Below, one piece after another: positions 52,981 through 62,397 of a stretch of 64,000 nucleotides of DNA (position 1 is its first letter; every line of letters starts with the position of its first letter). The stretch covers positions 124,001 through 188,000 of the forward strand of contig NZ_JADJNN010000038.1 in the NCBI RefSeq assembly GCF_016714285.1, read 5' to 3'. A program made the translations under genes and the position numbers. Source of the stretch: Nannocystis sp. Its GTDB lineage: Bacteria; Myxococcota_A; Polyangia; Nannocystales; Nannocystaceae. The notes beneath the pieces are model-generated. The model had not been told where the DNA came from and ran no database searches. It saw nothing but the letters and a program-made list of their open reading frames with translations.

Positions 52981-54342
52981 ATGCCGATCCACGCCCCCGG
53001 ACCGCGCCCCTTGCCCGTGCTCGGCACCCTGCTGCACCTGCGCCGCCGCGGCCTGCTGCTGACCCACCTCCGCGACTGGCGGCGCCACGGCGACATCGTC
53101 GCCTACCGCTTCGGCCCCGTCCCCGGCCTCGCCCTCGCCCACCCCGAGGCGCTCCGCCACGTCTACATCAAACACCGGACCAACTACATCAAGGGCCTCG
53201 GCGTCGAGTCGCTGCGCTGGCTCACCGGCCAGGGCCTCTTCACCGCCGACGGCACCCTCTGGCAGAGCCAGCGCCGCATGATGGCGCCGCACTTCACCGT
53301 CGCGGCCACCCGCAACTACGCCCCCGCGATGCTCGCCGCGATCGCCGAGGTCGTCGCCCGCATCCAGGCCCGCCCCACCGGCGCCATCTTCGACATGCAG
53401 TTCGAGATGATGCGCTTCACCATGGATGTCATCTGCCGCACCATGTTCTCGATGAGCGTCGCCGACGGCGCCAGCCGCCTCAGCGACGCCATCACCGAGA
53501 CCCTCCACTGGGTCGGCGTCCGCGGCCTCCAGCTGCTCCGCCTCAGCCCCCGCGTGCCCACGCCGGCCAACCGCCGCTTCGTCCGCGCCCTCGCCCAGCT
53601 CGACGAATTCCTCCACGGCCTCATCCGCGCCCGCACCGACAGCGGCGAGCTCGGCCAGCGCGGCGACCTCCTCGACCTGCTCCTCCAGGCCACCGACCCC
53701 GAGTCCGGCCGCGGCATGTCGCACCAGCAGCTGCGCGACGAGCTCGTCACCGTGTTCCTCGCCGGCCACGAGACCACCGCCGTGGCCCTGACCTGGACCT
53801 GGGCCCTGCTCGCCCAGCATCGCTTCGCCCGCGATCAGCTCGACGCCGAGCTCGCCCAGGTGCTCGCCGGCCGCGACCCGAACGTCGCCGACCTGCCCGC
53901 GCTCGGCCACACCCGCCGCGTCCTCGACGAGAGCCTGCGCCTCTACCCGCCGGTGTGGGTCAACCCGCGCTTCGCCGTCGCCGCCGACGAGATCGAGGGC
54001 GTCCCGCTCGCGGCCAACACGGTCATCATGCCGATGATCTACGCCGTCCACCGCCACCCCGACTTCTGGCCCGACCCCGAGCGCTTCGACCCCGAACGCT
54101 TCACCGCCGCCGCCACCCACGCCCGCCACCCCTGCGCCTACCTGCCCTTTGGGGCAGGTCCCCGCGTCTGCCTCGGCATGAACTTCGCCGTCCAGGAGAT
54201 GGTCCTGCTCATCGCCACCCTGGCCCAGCGCTTCCACTTCTCCCTCGCCCCCGGCCAACAACTCGACATCGACCCCCACGCCGGCACCCTGCGCGCCCGC
54301 GACCCCCTCCACCTCCGCGTCGAACACCGCTCCGGCGGGTAG
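52981..54342 (+). CDS. Cytochrome P450
   Basis: A 453-residue P450 with the I-helix motif AGHETTA, the K-helix ESLRLYPP, the PERF motif (FDPERF) and the haem loop PFGAGPRVCLG with Cys397 as thiolate ligand. The N-terminus PRPLPVLGTLLHL is the proline-rich entry of class III-type (long-chain or terpene-type) bacterial P450s. It is oxygen-dependent and needs external redox partners, none of which is adjacent. The ATG at 52981 was preferred to the GTG at 52942 because homologues start near PxPxGPRPLP. The bases of the haem loop (54142-54157) form a palindrome and use rare codons. Confidence 0.95.
   Translation: MPIHAPGPRPLPVLGTLLHLRRRGLLLTHLRDWRRHGDIVAYRFGPVPGLALAHPEALRHVYIKHRTNYIKGLGVESLRWLTGQGLFTADGTLWQSQRRMMAPHFTVAATRNYAPAMLAAIAEVVARIQARPTGAIFDMQFEMMRFTMDVICRTMFSMSVADGASRLSDAITETLHWVGVRGLQLLRLSPRVPTPANRRFVRALAQLDEFLHGLIRARTDSGELGQRGDLLDLLLQATDPESGRGMSHQQLRDELVTVFLAGHETTAVALTWTWALLAQHRFARDQLDAELAQVLAGRDPNVADLPALGHTRRVLDESLRLYPPVWVNPRFAVAADEIEGVPLAANTVIMPMIYAVHRHPDFWPDPERFDPERFTAAATHARHPCAYLPFGAGPRVCLGMNFAVQEMVLLIATLAQRFHFSLAPGQQLDIDPHAGTLRARDPLHLRVEHRSGG
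54142..54157. repeat. Palindrome CTGCCCTTTGGGGCAG in the P450 haem loop
   Basis: Arms CTGCCC and GGGCAG around TTTG. It encodes LPFGAG using TTT, GGG and GCA, codons that this genome avoids, so the palindrome and not codon preference seems to set the bases. Confidence 0.7.
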
Positions 54343-54399
54343 GCTTATGGAGGCCATCCCGAAGCCCTAAATTTCCTTGGCGCCTTCGTCCGCCGGCAG

Positions 54400-54411
54400 A
54401 TCGGGCCCGAT
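54400..54411. terminator. Palindrome ATCGGGCCCGAT between convergent genes
   Basis: Perfect 12-base palindrome in the 96-base gap between the P450 and HtrA-like genes. It has no loop bases beyond the centre and no T-run, so a terminator role is tentative. Confidence 0.3.
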
Positions 54412-54438
54412 TGAGTCCGACGGGCCTGCCTGGCCCGC

Positions 54439-55473
54439 TCAGCGCTCGTCGTCGGCCAGCGGCGCCTCGTCGGGCACCAGCTGCAACGCCAGCCGCGTCT
54501 CCCCGCGCTGCACCTGCAACGTCAGTGGCGCACCCACGCCGCTGACGCGGCCGAGGTAGGCCAGGTCGGAGACCCGCCGCACCGGCACTTCATTGACGGT
54601 GAGGATCACGTCGCCGGGTCGCAGCCCGCTCGCCGCCGCGGGGCCCGCCGGCGCCAGCTTCAACACCCGCACCGCCGGTCGATCGTCGAGCTCGCCGACC
54701 TCGAGCCCGAGCCGCGCGTGACGGAAGCGGCCGTGCGCCCACACCTCCTGCAAGAACTTGCGAGCCATCGCCGCCGGCACCGCGAAGGCGACCCCCTGAC
54801 CGTCGCTGCGGACCGCGGTCGTCAAGCCCAGCACCTCGCCGCGCAGGTCGACCAGCGGCCCGCCCGAGTTGCCGACGTTGATCGACGCGTCAGTCTGGAT
54901 GAAGCTCCACACGCCCTCGGGGTCGAGGCTCTCGGGGCGACCGAGGTCCTCGTGATCGCGGCCGAGGCCGGAGATCACCCCCACCGTCACCGTGTCGCCG
55001 AGGCCGAAGGGGTTGCCGATCGCCATGACCCACTCGCCTGTCCGCGGCCGCCGCTCGCTCAGCGTCACCACCGTCCGCTCCGTCTCCGCGATCTCCGGGG
55101 CCAGCAGCGCGAGGTCGAGGCGGGGGTCGCCGTGGACCAGCCGCGCCGCCACCCGCACGCCGTCGGCGTACTCGATAGCGAAGCTCGCCGCGTCGGCGAT
55201 CACGTGGTGGTTGGTCAACACCTGACCATCCGCGCGCACGACCATCCCGCTGCCCACCCCGCGGCGCCTTCGCCCGACCTTGTCCTCCGGGCTCAGCACC
55301 GACACCACGCCGACCACCGCCGGATTCACGCGCGCCGCCAGCTCCGCGAAGTCCGGCACCACCGGCGCCGGCATCACCGCCGGCGGTTGATGCACGACCG
55401 CGACGATCGCCTCCGCGGCCGGCTCCGGCTCGGCGGGCCGACACGCGACCAGCAGCAGCCAAAGCCGCAGCAT
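54439..55473 (-). CDS. HtrA/DegP-like serine protease (lipoprotein)
   Basis: A 344-residue periplasmic protease: signal peptide and lipobox LLVAC at the N-terminus (ATG 55473), a trypsin-like domain with the catalytic triad His90 (TNHHVIADA), Asp120 (DPRLDLALL) and Ser203 (GNSGGPLV), and one C-terminal PDZ domain (GDVILTVNEVPVRRVSDLAYLG). It degrades misfolded or envelope proteins. Homologues usually carry one or two PDZ domains, so the length is normal. It is 28 bases downstream of a small acidic gene on the same strand. The frame upstream of 55473 reads only Thr/Arg repeats and is not coding. Confidence 0.93.
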   Translation of the reverse strand: MLRLWLLLVACRPAEPEPAAEAIVAVVHQPPAVMPAPVVPDFAELAARVNPAVVGVVSVLSPEDKVGRRRRGVGSGMVVRADGQVLTNHHVIADAASFAIEYADGVRVAARLVHGDPRLDLALLAPEIAETERTVVTLSERRPRTGEWVMAIGNPFGLGDTVTVGVISGLGRDHEDLGRPESLDPEGVWSFIQTDASINVGNSGGPLVDLRGEVLGLTTAVRSDGQGVAFAVPAAMARKFLQEVWAHGRFRHARLGLEVGELDDRPAVRVLKLAPAGPAAASGLRPGDVILTVNEVPVRRVSDLAYLGRVSGVGAPLTLQVQRGETRLALQLVPDEAPLADDER

Positions 55474-55501
55474 TGGCCGCAGCGCGAACTGCAGCCCGCG
55501 C

Positions 55502-55834
<333 letters not shown>

Positions 55835-56128
55835 GGGCGGCAGACCTTGTAGACCAGCCGCACGCGCCCGTCAAACGCGCCGCAAGTGGCCATGGAAGGG
55901 GCCTTCCGGGCAGGCGTACGCGGGCGCGCGACCCGCGACGGCGAGTCAGCTCACATCTCCCGCGTCGCCTGCGAGACCTTCGCGCCGGGTCATGAAGCTC
56001 GGACGCGACGGAATAGCGGCGCACGGGACACGGTTCCTGAGCGCCGCGCATATACTCTCGCCCGCCGCGGGCCGCTCCATTCTTGGCCGCCTGCGTCGCG
56101 CGACCCCACGACCTGAGAGCCAACGCCC

Positions 56129-57136
<1,008 letters not shown>

Positions 57137-57146
57137 GCCCGCCGCG

Positions 57147-58124
57147 ATGGCCCGCCCCACCGCCGATAGCCGCGCGGAGCAAGCCCGCGAGGAAGCCAAG
57201 GCCCGCACGGCCCAGCTGCTGCGGGAGATCCGTCGCATCGAGATCCAGACCTCGCGCCTGGTCAACCAGCACCTCGCCGGCTCCTATCAGTCGGTCTTCA
57301 AGGGCCAGGGCGTGGCCTTCTCGGAGGTCCGCCAGTACACCCCCGGCGACGACGTGCGCACGATCGACTGGAACGTCACCGCCCGCACCGGCGAGCCGCA
57401 CGTCAAGCTGTTCGCCGAGGAGCGCGAGCTGACCGTCATGCTCGTCGTCGACATGTCCGCCAGCCTCGACCTCGGCAGCCGCGACTTCGACAAGCGCAGC
57501 CTGGTCGCCCGCCTCGCCGCGACCTTCGCCTTCTCCGCGATCCGCAACAACGACCGCGTCGGCCTGATCGGCTTCACCGACGAGGTCGAGGTGTTCGTCC
57601 CGCCCCGCAGCGGCCGCAAGCACGTGCTCGCCGTGGTCCAGCAGCTGCTCACCCACGAGACCCGCCGCCGCGGCACCCGGGCCGCCGCCGGCCTCGAGTA
57701 CCTGGCCCGCCTGGCCCGCGGCCACACCGTGGCGATCCTCATCTCCGACTTCGTCGACGTGCTCCCCGACGAGCCCGCCCGCCAGGACGAGGCCCACGCC
57801 TTCGAGCACGCCCTCAAGGTCGTCCGCCGCCGCCACGACCTCATCCCGATAAGAGTCGAGGACCCCGTCGAGCTCGAGCTCCCAGCCCTCGGCCTCGTCG
57901 CCTTCGAGGACCTCGAGCTCCTCGGCCTCGGCGGCGAGCACTTCATCGACCTGAGCCCGCGCCGCGCCGCCCGCTACCGCAAGCAGGTCGCCGCCGAGCG
58001 CGAGCGCGTCGACGCCCTCCTGCGCAAGCTGCGGCTCGACGGCATGTCGATCCGCTGCGGCGACGACTGGCAAAAGCCCCTCGTCCACTTCTTCGCCCGG
58101 CGAGCCCGGAGGATGCGCCGATGA
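57147..58124 (+). CDS. DUF58 domain protein
   Basis: A 325-residue cytoplasmic protein of the DUF58 family, which always travels with MoxR ATPases and VWA proteins. The signature YTPGDDVRTIDWNVTARTGEPHVKLFAEERELTVMLVVDMSASLDLG includes a VWA-like metal site (DMSAS). It starts ten bases after moxR. Its TGA overlaps the start of the next gene by four bases (ATGA). The role is presumably to assemble the membrane Bat proteins, by analogy with the Bacteroides aerotolerance operon. Confidence 0.93.
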   Translation: MARPTADSRAEQAREEAKARTAQLLREIRRIEIQTSRLVNQHLAGSYQSVFKGQGVAFSEVRQYTPGDDVRTIDWNVTARTGEPHVKLFAEERELTVMLVVDMSASLDLGSRDFDKRSLVARLAATFAFSAIRNNDRVGLIGFTDEVEVFVPPRSGRKHVLAVVQQLLTHETRRRGTRAAAGLEYLARLARGHTVAILISDFVDVLPDEPARQDEAHAFEHALKVVRRRHDLIPIRVEDPVELELPALGLVAFEDLELLGLGGEHFIDLSPRRAARYRKQVAAERERVDALLRKLRLDGMSIRCGDDWQKPLVHFFARRARRMRR

Positions 58125-59365
58125 CCGCCTCCCTGACCCTGCTAGCGATCCTCCTGGCCGCGCCTGTCCCCACGGACAGCCCGCCCGCGCCTGTCGCGGA
58201 CAGCCAGCCTGTCCCCACGGACAGCCCGTCCGCAGCGGTCCCCACGGACAGCCAGCCTGTCCCCACGGACAGCCCGTCCGCAGCTGTCCCCACGGACAGC
58301 CAACCTGTCCCCACGGACAGCCCGTCCGCGCCCGTCCCCACGGACAGCCCGCCCGCGCCCGTCCCCGTCGCGCCGGGCCCCGCAGCCGCCGCACCTGTCC
58401 CCGCGGACAGCCCGCCCGCCGTCGACGGCCCCGTCGCCGTGACCGCCAAGATCTCCCCCGACCCCTCGCAGGTCGGCGACCTGCTCAAGTTAGAGCTCAC
58501 CGCCGCCTACCCGGCCGGCTACACCGTCAACCTCCCGCTCGGCCTCGTGCTCGACCCGCTGCACCTGGTCTCGGTCGACGAGGCCGAGCCCGAGTCGACC
58601 GGCCAGGGCTTCCGCAAGGTGTTCACGATCACCGCGCAGCACTTCGCGGTCGGCGAGGCCCGCGTGCCCGCCTTCCCGCTCACCTACCTCGGCCCCGACG
58701 GCGCCGTGCAGACCGTCCAGGTCCCGCCCACGCCCTTCACGGTCAGCAGCCTGCTGGCCAACGAGCCCGACCCGAAGCGTCAGCTCGAGGACCCGCCCGT
58801 CTCGCTCGAGTACCCCAACCGCCGCGCCGAGATCATCATCTACAGCGCCGCCGCGGCGCTGCTGGTCGGCCTGGTCGGCGGCCTGCTGTTCGCCCGCTGG
58901 CGCCGACGCCCGCGCCCGGTGGTCCTGCCGCCGCCGGTCCCGGCCCACGTCGTCGCCTACCAGCAACTCGACGATCTGCAGAAGGCCGAGCTGGTGGCCC
59001 GCGGCGCCTACCAGGACTACTACCTGCAGCTCACCGAGATCGCCAAGGGGTACATCGAGGGCCGCTTCGGCATCGACGCCCTCGACCGCACCACCGACGA
59101 GCTGCGCCGCGCCCTCGAGCAGGCCGCGGCCCAGATCGCCCCGCTGAAGCCGACCGAGCTGGTCCGCTTCCTTCAGGCCTGCGACCTCGTCAAGTTCGCC
59201 CGCTTCGCCCCGCCCGGCGAGGAGGCGACCGCCGCCCTCGAGGAGGTGCGCAAGATGGTCGACGCCACCGTCCCCAGCGCCAAAGCTGACCCGAAGGACA
59301 GCGACGATAAACCTGGCCCGAAGGACAGCTCGCCGCCCGAGACCAAGCCGGAGGTCGCCGCGTGA
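58121..59365 (+). CDS. Membrane protein of the Bat operon with repeat-expanded linker (DUF4381-like)
   Basis: A 414-residue exported protein. A signal peptide is followed by a palindrome-derived Pro/Thr/Asp/Ser linker (VPTDS repeated seven times, residues 15-96), a beta-sandwich domain (VTAKISPDPSQVGDLLKLEL), one membrane helix (IIIYSAAAALLVGLVGGLLFAR, about residue 240) and a cytoplasmic helical domain (AYQDYYLQLTEIAKGYIEGRFG) as in the DUF4381 members of these operons. The end (DPKDSDDKPGPKDSSPPE) repeats the palindrome twice. ATG overlaps the DUF58 stop; the stop overlaps the batA start (GTGA). Confidence 0.82.
   Translation: MTASLTLLAILLAAPVPTDSPPAPVADSQPVPTDSPSAAVPTDSQPVPTDSPSAAVPTDSQPVPTDSPSAPVPTDSPPAPVPVAPGPAAAAPVPADSPPAVDGPVAVTAKISPDPSQVGDLLKLELTAAYPAGYTVNLPLGLVLDPLHLVSVDEAEPESTGQGFRKVFTITAQHFAVGEARVPAFPLTYLGPDGAVQTVQVPPTPFTVSSLLANEPDPKRQLEDPPVSLEYPNRRAEIIIYSAAAALLVGLVGGLLFARWRRRPRPVVLPPPVPAHVVAYQQLDDLQKAELVARGAYQDYYLQLTEIAKGYIEGRFGIDALDRTTDELRRALEQAAAQIAPLKPTELVRFLQACDLVKFARFAPPGEEATAALEEVRKMVDATVPSAKADPKDSDDKPGPKDSSPPETKPEVAA
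58164..58411 (+). repeat. Tandem array of CTGTCCCCACGGACAG-type palindromes
   Basis: The array encodes seven VPTDS peptides plus VADS and VPADS variants, with in-frame spacing. Intact palindromes are at 58164-58179 and 58395-58410 and several in between; some copies are degenerate. The array makes up the protein's N-terminal linker. Confidence 0.9.
59286..59328 (+). repeat. Two palindrome-like copies near the end of the same gene
   Basis: CTGACCCGAAGGACAG (59286-59301) and CTGGCCCGAAGGACAG (59313-59328), 27 bases apart, encode two PKDS peptides in the C-terminal tail. Confidence 0.8.
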
Positions 59366-60390
59366 GATCGCTGCTCCCCATCCTCGGCTTCGCCCTCGCC
59401 GCCCTCGCCCTCGCCCTCGGCGGCGTCGCCCTCGTCGTCGGTCAGGACCTGCGCTTCATCGTCCTCGACAACCCCTGGTGGCTGCTCACCGCCATCATCC
59501 CACTGCTCGCCCTGGCCGTGCGCGCTGGCCTCACGCCGCGTCCGCCGACCATGCAGTTCTCGCGCACCCGCTCGGCCCGCAGCCTCGGCCCCGGCCTGGC
59601 CGCGCGCCTGGCCCACCTCCCGGACGGCATGCGCCTGGCCGCGGCGCTGCTGCTGGCCTTCGCCCTGGCCCGCCCGCAGTCGAGCCGCCTCACCGACCGC
59701 GTCGAGCACGAGGGCATCGACATCGCCATCGCCCTCGACCTCAGCGAGTCGATGGAGGCCGACGACCTGTTCCCCAACCGCCTCGAGGCCGCCAAGGAGG
59801 TCATCGACCAGTTCATCGCCCGCCGCCCGCACGACCGCATCGGCATGGTGGCCTTCGGCGCCCACGCGTCCACGGTGTCGCCGCTGACCGTCGACCACGG
59901 CGTCCTGCGCCAGCTGGTCCGTCGCCTGCAACTCGGCAGCCTCGACGGCTCCAAGACGGCGATCGGCGCTGGCCTCGGCCTCGCGCTCAACCGCCTCAAG
60001 GAGTCCGACGCCGCCACCCAGGTGCTCGTGCTCCTCACCGACGGCGTCCACAACGCGGAGGGCATCGACCCCGACTCCGCCGCCGCCGAGGCCAAGGAGC
60101 GCGGCATCGCCGTCTACACGGTGCTCATCGGTCGCCACGCCAGCGGCCAGAGCGTCGACCCCGGCCGCCTCGAGCGCATCGCCGGCCTCACCGGCGGCTA
60201 CGCCTACACCGCCGAGGACCAGCAGGCGCTGGTCACCACCTTCCAGGACTTGCTCGACAAGCTCGAGCGCTCGACCATCGCCGGCGAGCACGTGCGCGCC
60301 GAGCTGTTCTTCCTGTTCCTGTGGCCGGCCCTGCTGCTGCTGCTCGCCGACGTCCTGCTGCGCTCGACCCGGCTGCGGAGGTTCCCATGA
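59362..60390 (+). CDS. batA: BatA-like VWA-domain membrane protein
   Basis: A 342-residue membrane protein: two N-terminal membrane segments (residues about 5-28 and 40-56), a third near 95, a von Willebrand factor A domain with an intact MIDAS metal site (DLSES, Asp126-Ser130; LLTDGVHNAEG later) and a final membrane helix (FFLFLWPALLLLLADVLL). Bat proteins of this kind are linked to oxygen tolerance and envelope integrity in Bacteroides, but their mechanism is unknown. GTG start overlapping the upstream stop. Its last codons and stop lie in a 71-bp tandem duplication. Confidence 0.9.
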   Translation: MRSLLPILGFALAALALALGGVALVVGQDLRFIVLDNPWWLLTAIIPLLALAVRAGLTPRPPTMQFSRTRSARSLGPGLAARLAHLPDGMRLAAALLLAFALARPQSSRLTDRVEHEGIDIAIALDLSESMEADDLFPNRLEAAKEVIDQFIARRPHDRIGMVAFGAHASTVSPLTVDHGVLRQLVRRLQLGSLDGSKTAIGAGLGLALNRLKESDAATQVLVLLTDGVHNAEGIDPDSAAAEAKERGIAVYTVLIGRHASGQSVDPGRLERIAGLTGGYAYTAEDQQALVTTFQDLLDKLERSTIAGEHVRAELFFLFLWPALLLLLADVLLRSTRLRRFP

Positions 60391-60480
60391 TCTTCGCCCC
60401 TGTTCCTGCGAGTGCTCCGCGGCAGCACCCACTCGCTCCCCGGCTGCGGAGGTTCCCATGATCTTCGCCCCTGCTCCTGC
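60369..60480 (+). repeat. 71-bp tandem duplication of the batA stop/batB start junction
   Basis: The segment CCGGCTGCGGAGGTTCCCAT and about 20 bases beyond it occur at 60369-60409 and 60440-60480, exactly 71 bases apart, differing only at one base in the later part (CCTGTTCC and CCTGCTCC). Each copy contains ATGA with overlapping start and stop. Confidence 0.93.
60387..60461 (+). CDS. 24-codon micro-ORF between batA and batB
   Basis: ATG 60387 overlaps the batA stop (ATGA); the frame reads MIFAPVPASAPRQHP... and ends in LRRFP and a TGA at 60459-60461 that overlaps the batB ATG at 60458. Its N-terminus copies that of BatB and its C-terminus (RLRRFP) that of BatA, as expected from a junction duplication. 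Translation is likely by coupling but is unproven. Confidence 0.4.
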   Translation: MIFAPVPASAPRQHPLAPRLRRFP

Positions 60481-61624
60481 CCCTGCTCCTGGCCCCAACG
60501 ACCTCGCCGCGGCTGTCGCCTCGGTGCCCGCGCCCGACACCGTGCGCACCCTGTTCGACACCCTCGTGCTCGGCCGCGGCGACCTGCTGTGGCTGCTCGT
60601 GCTCGTGCCGCTGGTAGCAGCCGGCTACGTCTGGGCCACGCGTCAGCGCCGGGCCGGCTTCGCCCGCCTCGGCAACCCCACCCTGGTCCAGCGCCTGGTC
60701 ACCAGCGTGCACCGCGGCAACCGCCTCCTCATCGCCGTCGTCACCACCATCGCCGCCCTGTTCCTGGTCGGCGCGCTGATGCGACCGCAGTACGGCGGCA
60801 CCACTCGCATCGTCCCGGTCGGGGGCCTCGATGTGGTGCTCGTCGTCGACTACAGCAAGTCGATGCTCGCCAAGGACGTCTACCCGTCGCGCAGCGAGCG
60901 GCTCGCCGCCGAGCTGCGCCGTTTCCTCGACGAGGCCGAGCACCGCGGCGACCAGGTCGGCCTGGTCGTGTTCGCCGGCGCCGCGCGGGGCCTGCCGGTC
61001 AGCCGCGACACCCGCGTGCTGAAGCTCTACCTCGACAAGGCCGACCCGCGGACCGAGAACCCCGGTGGCACCGCGATCGGCAAGGCGCTCAAGCTGGCCC
61101 TGCAGTACCTCGTCGACGCCCGTCAGGCCGGCCAGAACGCCGTCAAGGAGCGCAGCATCGACGGCCCGCCGCCGCCCGAGGCCGACCAGGTGATCATCCT
61201 CCTGACCGACGGCGAGGACACCAGCTCGCGCCCCAACGAGATGGCCGCCGAGGCGGCCAAGCTCGGCATCCGCATCTACACCGTCGGCATCGGCTCCAAG
61301 TCGGGCGAGCCGATCCAGAAGTTCGACGCCAAGGGCCAGCCCGACGGCTACCAGACCGACGAGAAGGGCAACTACCTCATGACCCGCGTCGACGAGGCGG
61401 GCCTGAAGAAGCTCTCCGAGACCACCGGCGGCGAGTACGTGCTCGTCGAGCCCGAGCGCTTCGGCCTCGACGCCGTCTCCGAGTGGGTCCGCGACCTCAC
61501 CCGCGGGCAGCGGGCCGACACGGTGACGCTCGACCGCGAGGAGGGCTACCCCTTCCTGGTCGCCCCCGCGTTGCTGCTGCTCGCGCTGTCGCTGGCCCTG
61601 GGTGAGCGCAGGAGGCCGTCATGA
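60458..61624 (+). CDS. batB: BatB-like VWA-domain membrane protein
   Basis: A 388-residue membrane protein of the same operon: an Ala/Pro-rich N-terminus, membrane segments at about residues 43-60 and 90-107, a von Willebrand A domain with MIDAS residues DYSKS (Asp131-Ser135) and IILLTDGEDTSSRP, and a last helix (PFLVAPALLLLALSLAL). BatA and BatB are expected to form a membrane complex. The ATG at 60458 overlaps the micro-ORF stop. The end overlaps the TPR gene start (ATGATGA). The MIDAS residues are intact, so metal binding is likely. Confidence 0.9.
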   Translation: MIFAPAPAPAPGPNDLAAAVASVPAPDTVRTLFDTLVLGRGDLLWLLVLVPLVAAGYVWATRQRRAGFARLGNPTLVQRLVTSVHRGNRLLIAVVTTIAALFLVGALMRPQYGGTTRIVPVGGLDVVLVVDYSKSMLAKDVYPSRSERLAAELRRFLDEAEHRGDQVGLVVFAGAARGLPVSRDTRVLKLYLDKADPRTENPGGTAIGKALKLALQYLVDARQAGQNAVKERSIDGPPPPEADQVIILLTDGEDTSSRPNEMAAEAAKLGIRIYTVGIGSKSGEPIQKFDAKGQPDGYQTDEKGNYLMTRVDEAGLKKLSETTGGEYVLVEPERFGLDAVSEWVRDLTRGQRADTVTLDREEGYPFLVAPALLLLALSLALGERRRPS

Positions 61625-62396
61625 TGATCTCCAGCAAGACGATGCTCGGGCTGCTGGCCGCCGGCTGGCTCGCGGAGGCGCTCGCCTCGACCCACGGCGA
61701 CATCGACGCCGGCGTCGCCGCCTACAACGCCGGCGACAGCGAGGCCGCCCTCACCAGCTACGCCGCCGCCGAGGCCGACCTCGGCGAGCGCCCGGAGATC
61801 CACTTTGACAAGGGCCTCGCGCTGCTCGCCAAGGACGACAAGGAGGGCGCCCGCAAGGCCTTCGAGCACGGCACCGAATCCGAGTTCTCCGCCGTCCACG
61901 CCAGCGCCGAGTACGAGCTCGGCAACCTCGAGCTCGACGCCGAGGCCTTCGACGCCGCCATCGAGCGCTACACCAAGTGCCTCAAGCTCCGCCCCGACCA
62001 CGCCAACGCCAAGTGGAACCTCGAGCTCGCCCTCCTGAAGAAGAAGCAGAAGGAAGAGGAGGAGGAGAAGAAAAAGAAAGAAGACGAGAGAAGAAGGACG
62101 AAGAGAAGAAGGACGAAGAGAAGAAGGACGAAGAGAAGAAGGACGAAGAGAAGAAGGACGAGGAGAAGAAGGACGAAGAGAAGAAGGACGAGGAGAAGAA
62201 GGACGAAGAGAAGAAGGACGAGCAGAAGAAGGACGAGCAGAAGAAGGACGAGCAGAAGGGCGAGCAGCCGCAGCCGCAGCCGCAGCCGCTCGACCGCGCC
62301 GACCTCGACAAGGCGCTCGAGCAGCTCGACGCCGAGGACCAGTTTCAGCTCGGGCGCCCGCAGGGCCGGCAGGTGCCGGTGGAGAAGGACTGGTGA
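61621..62396 (+). pseudogene. BatC-like TPR protein, interrupted by a one-base deletion in a repeat
   Basis: About 155 residues in the first frame contain a signal sequence and tetratricopeptide-like helices (FDKGLALLAKDDKEGARKAFEHG, ASAEYELGNLELDAEAFDAAIERYTKCLKLRPDHANAKWNLELAL), then a Lys/Glu-rich tail. At about 62087 the 15-base repeat GACGAAGAGAAGAAG lacks one A; beyond it the homologous frame continues as KKDEEKKDEE... and ends EQPQPQPQPLDRADLDKAL...VEKDW at 62396. As assembled, the first frame has no stop and runs into batD. Restoring one base gives a 258-residue BatC-type protein. Confidence 0.8.
62083..62259 (+). repeat. 15-bp tandem array GACGAAGAGAAGAAG
   Basis: About 11 units with variants (GACGAGGAGAAGAAG, GACGAGCAGAAGAAG) encode DEEKK or DEQKK. 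The first unit is 14 bases long, which causes the frameshift. Confidence 0.9.
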
Positions 62397-62397
62397 G

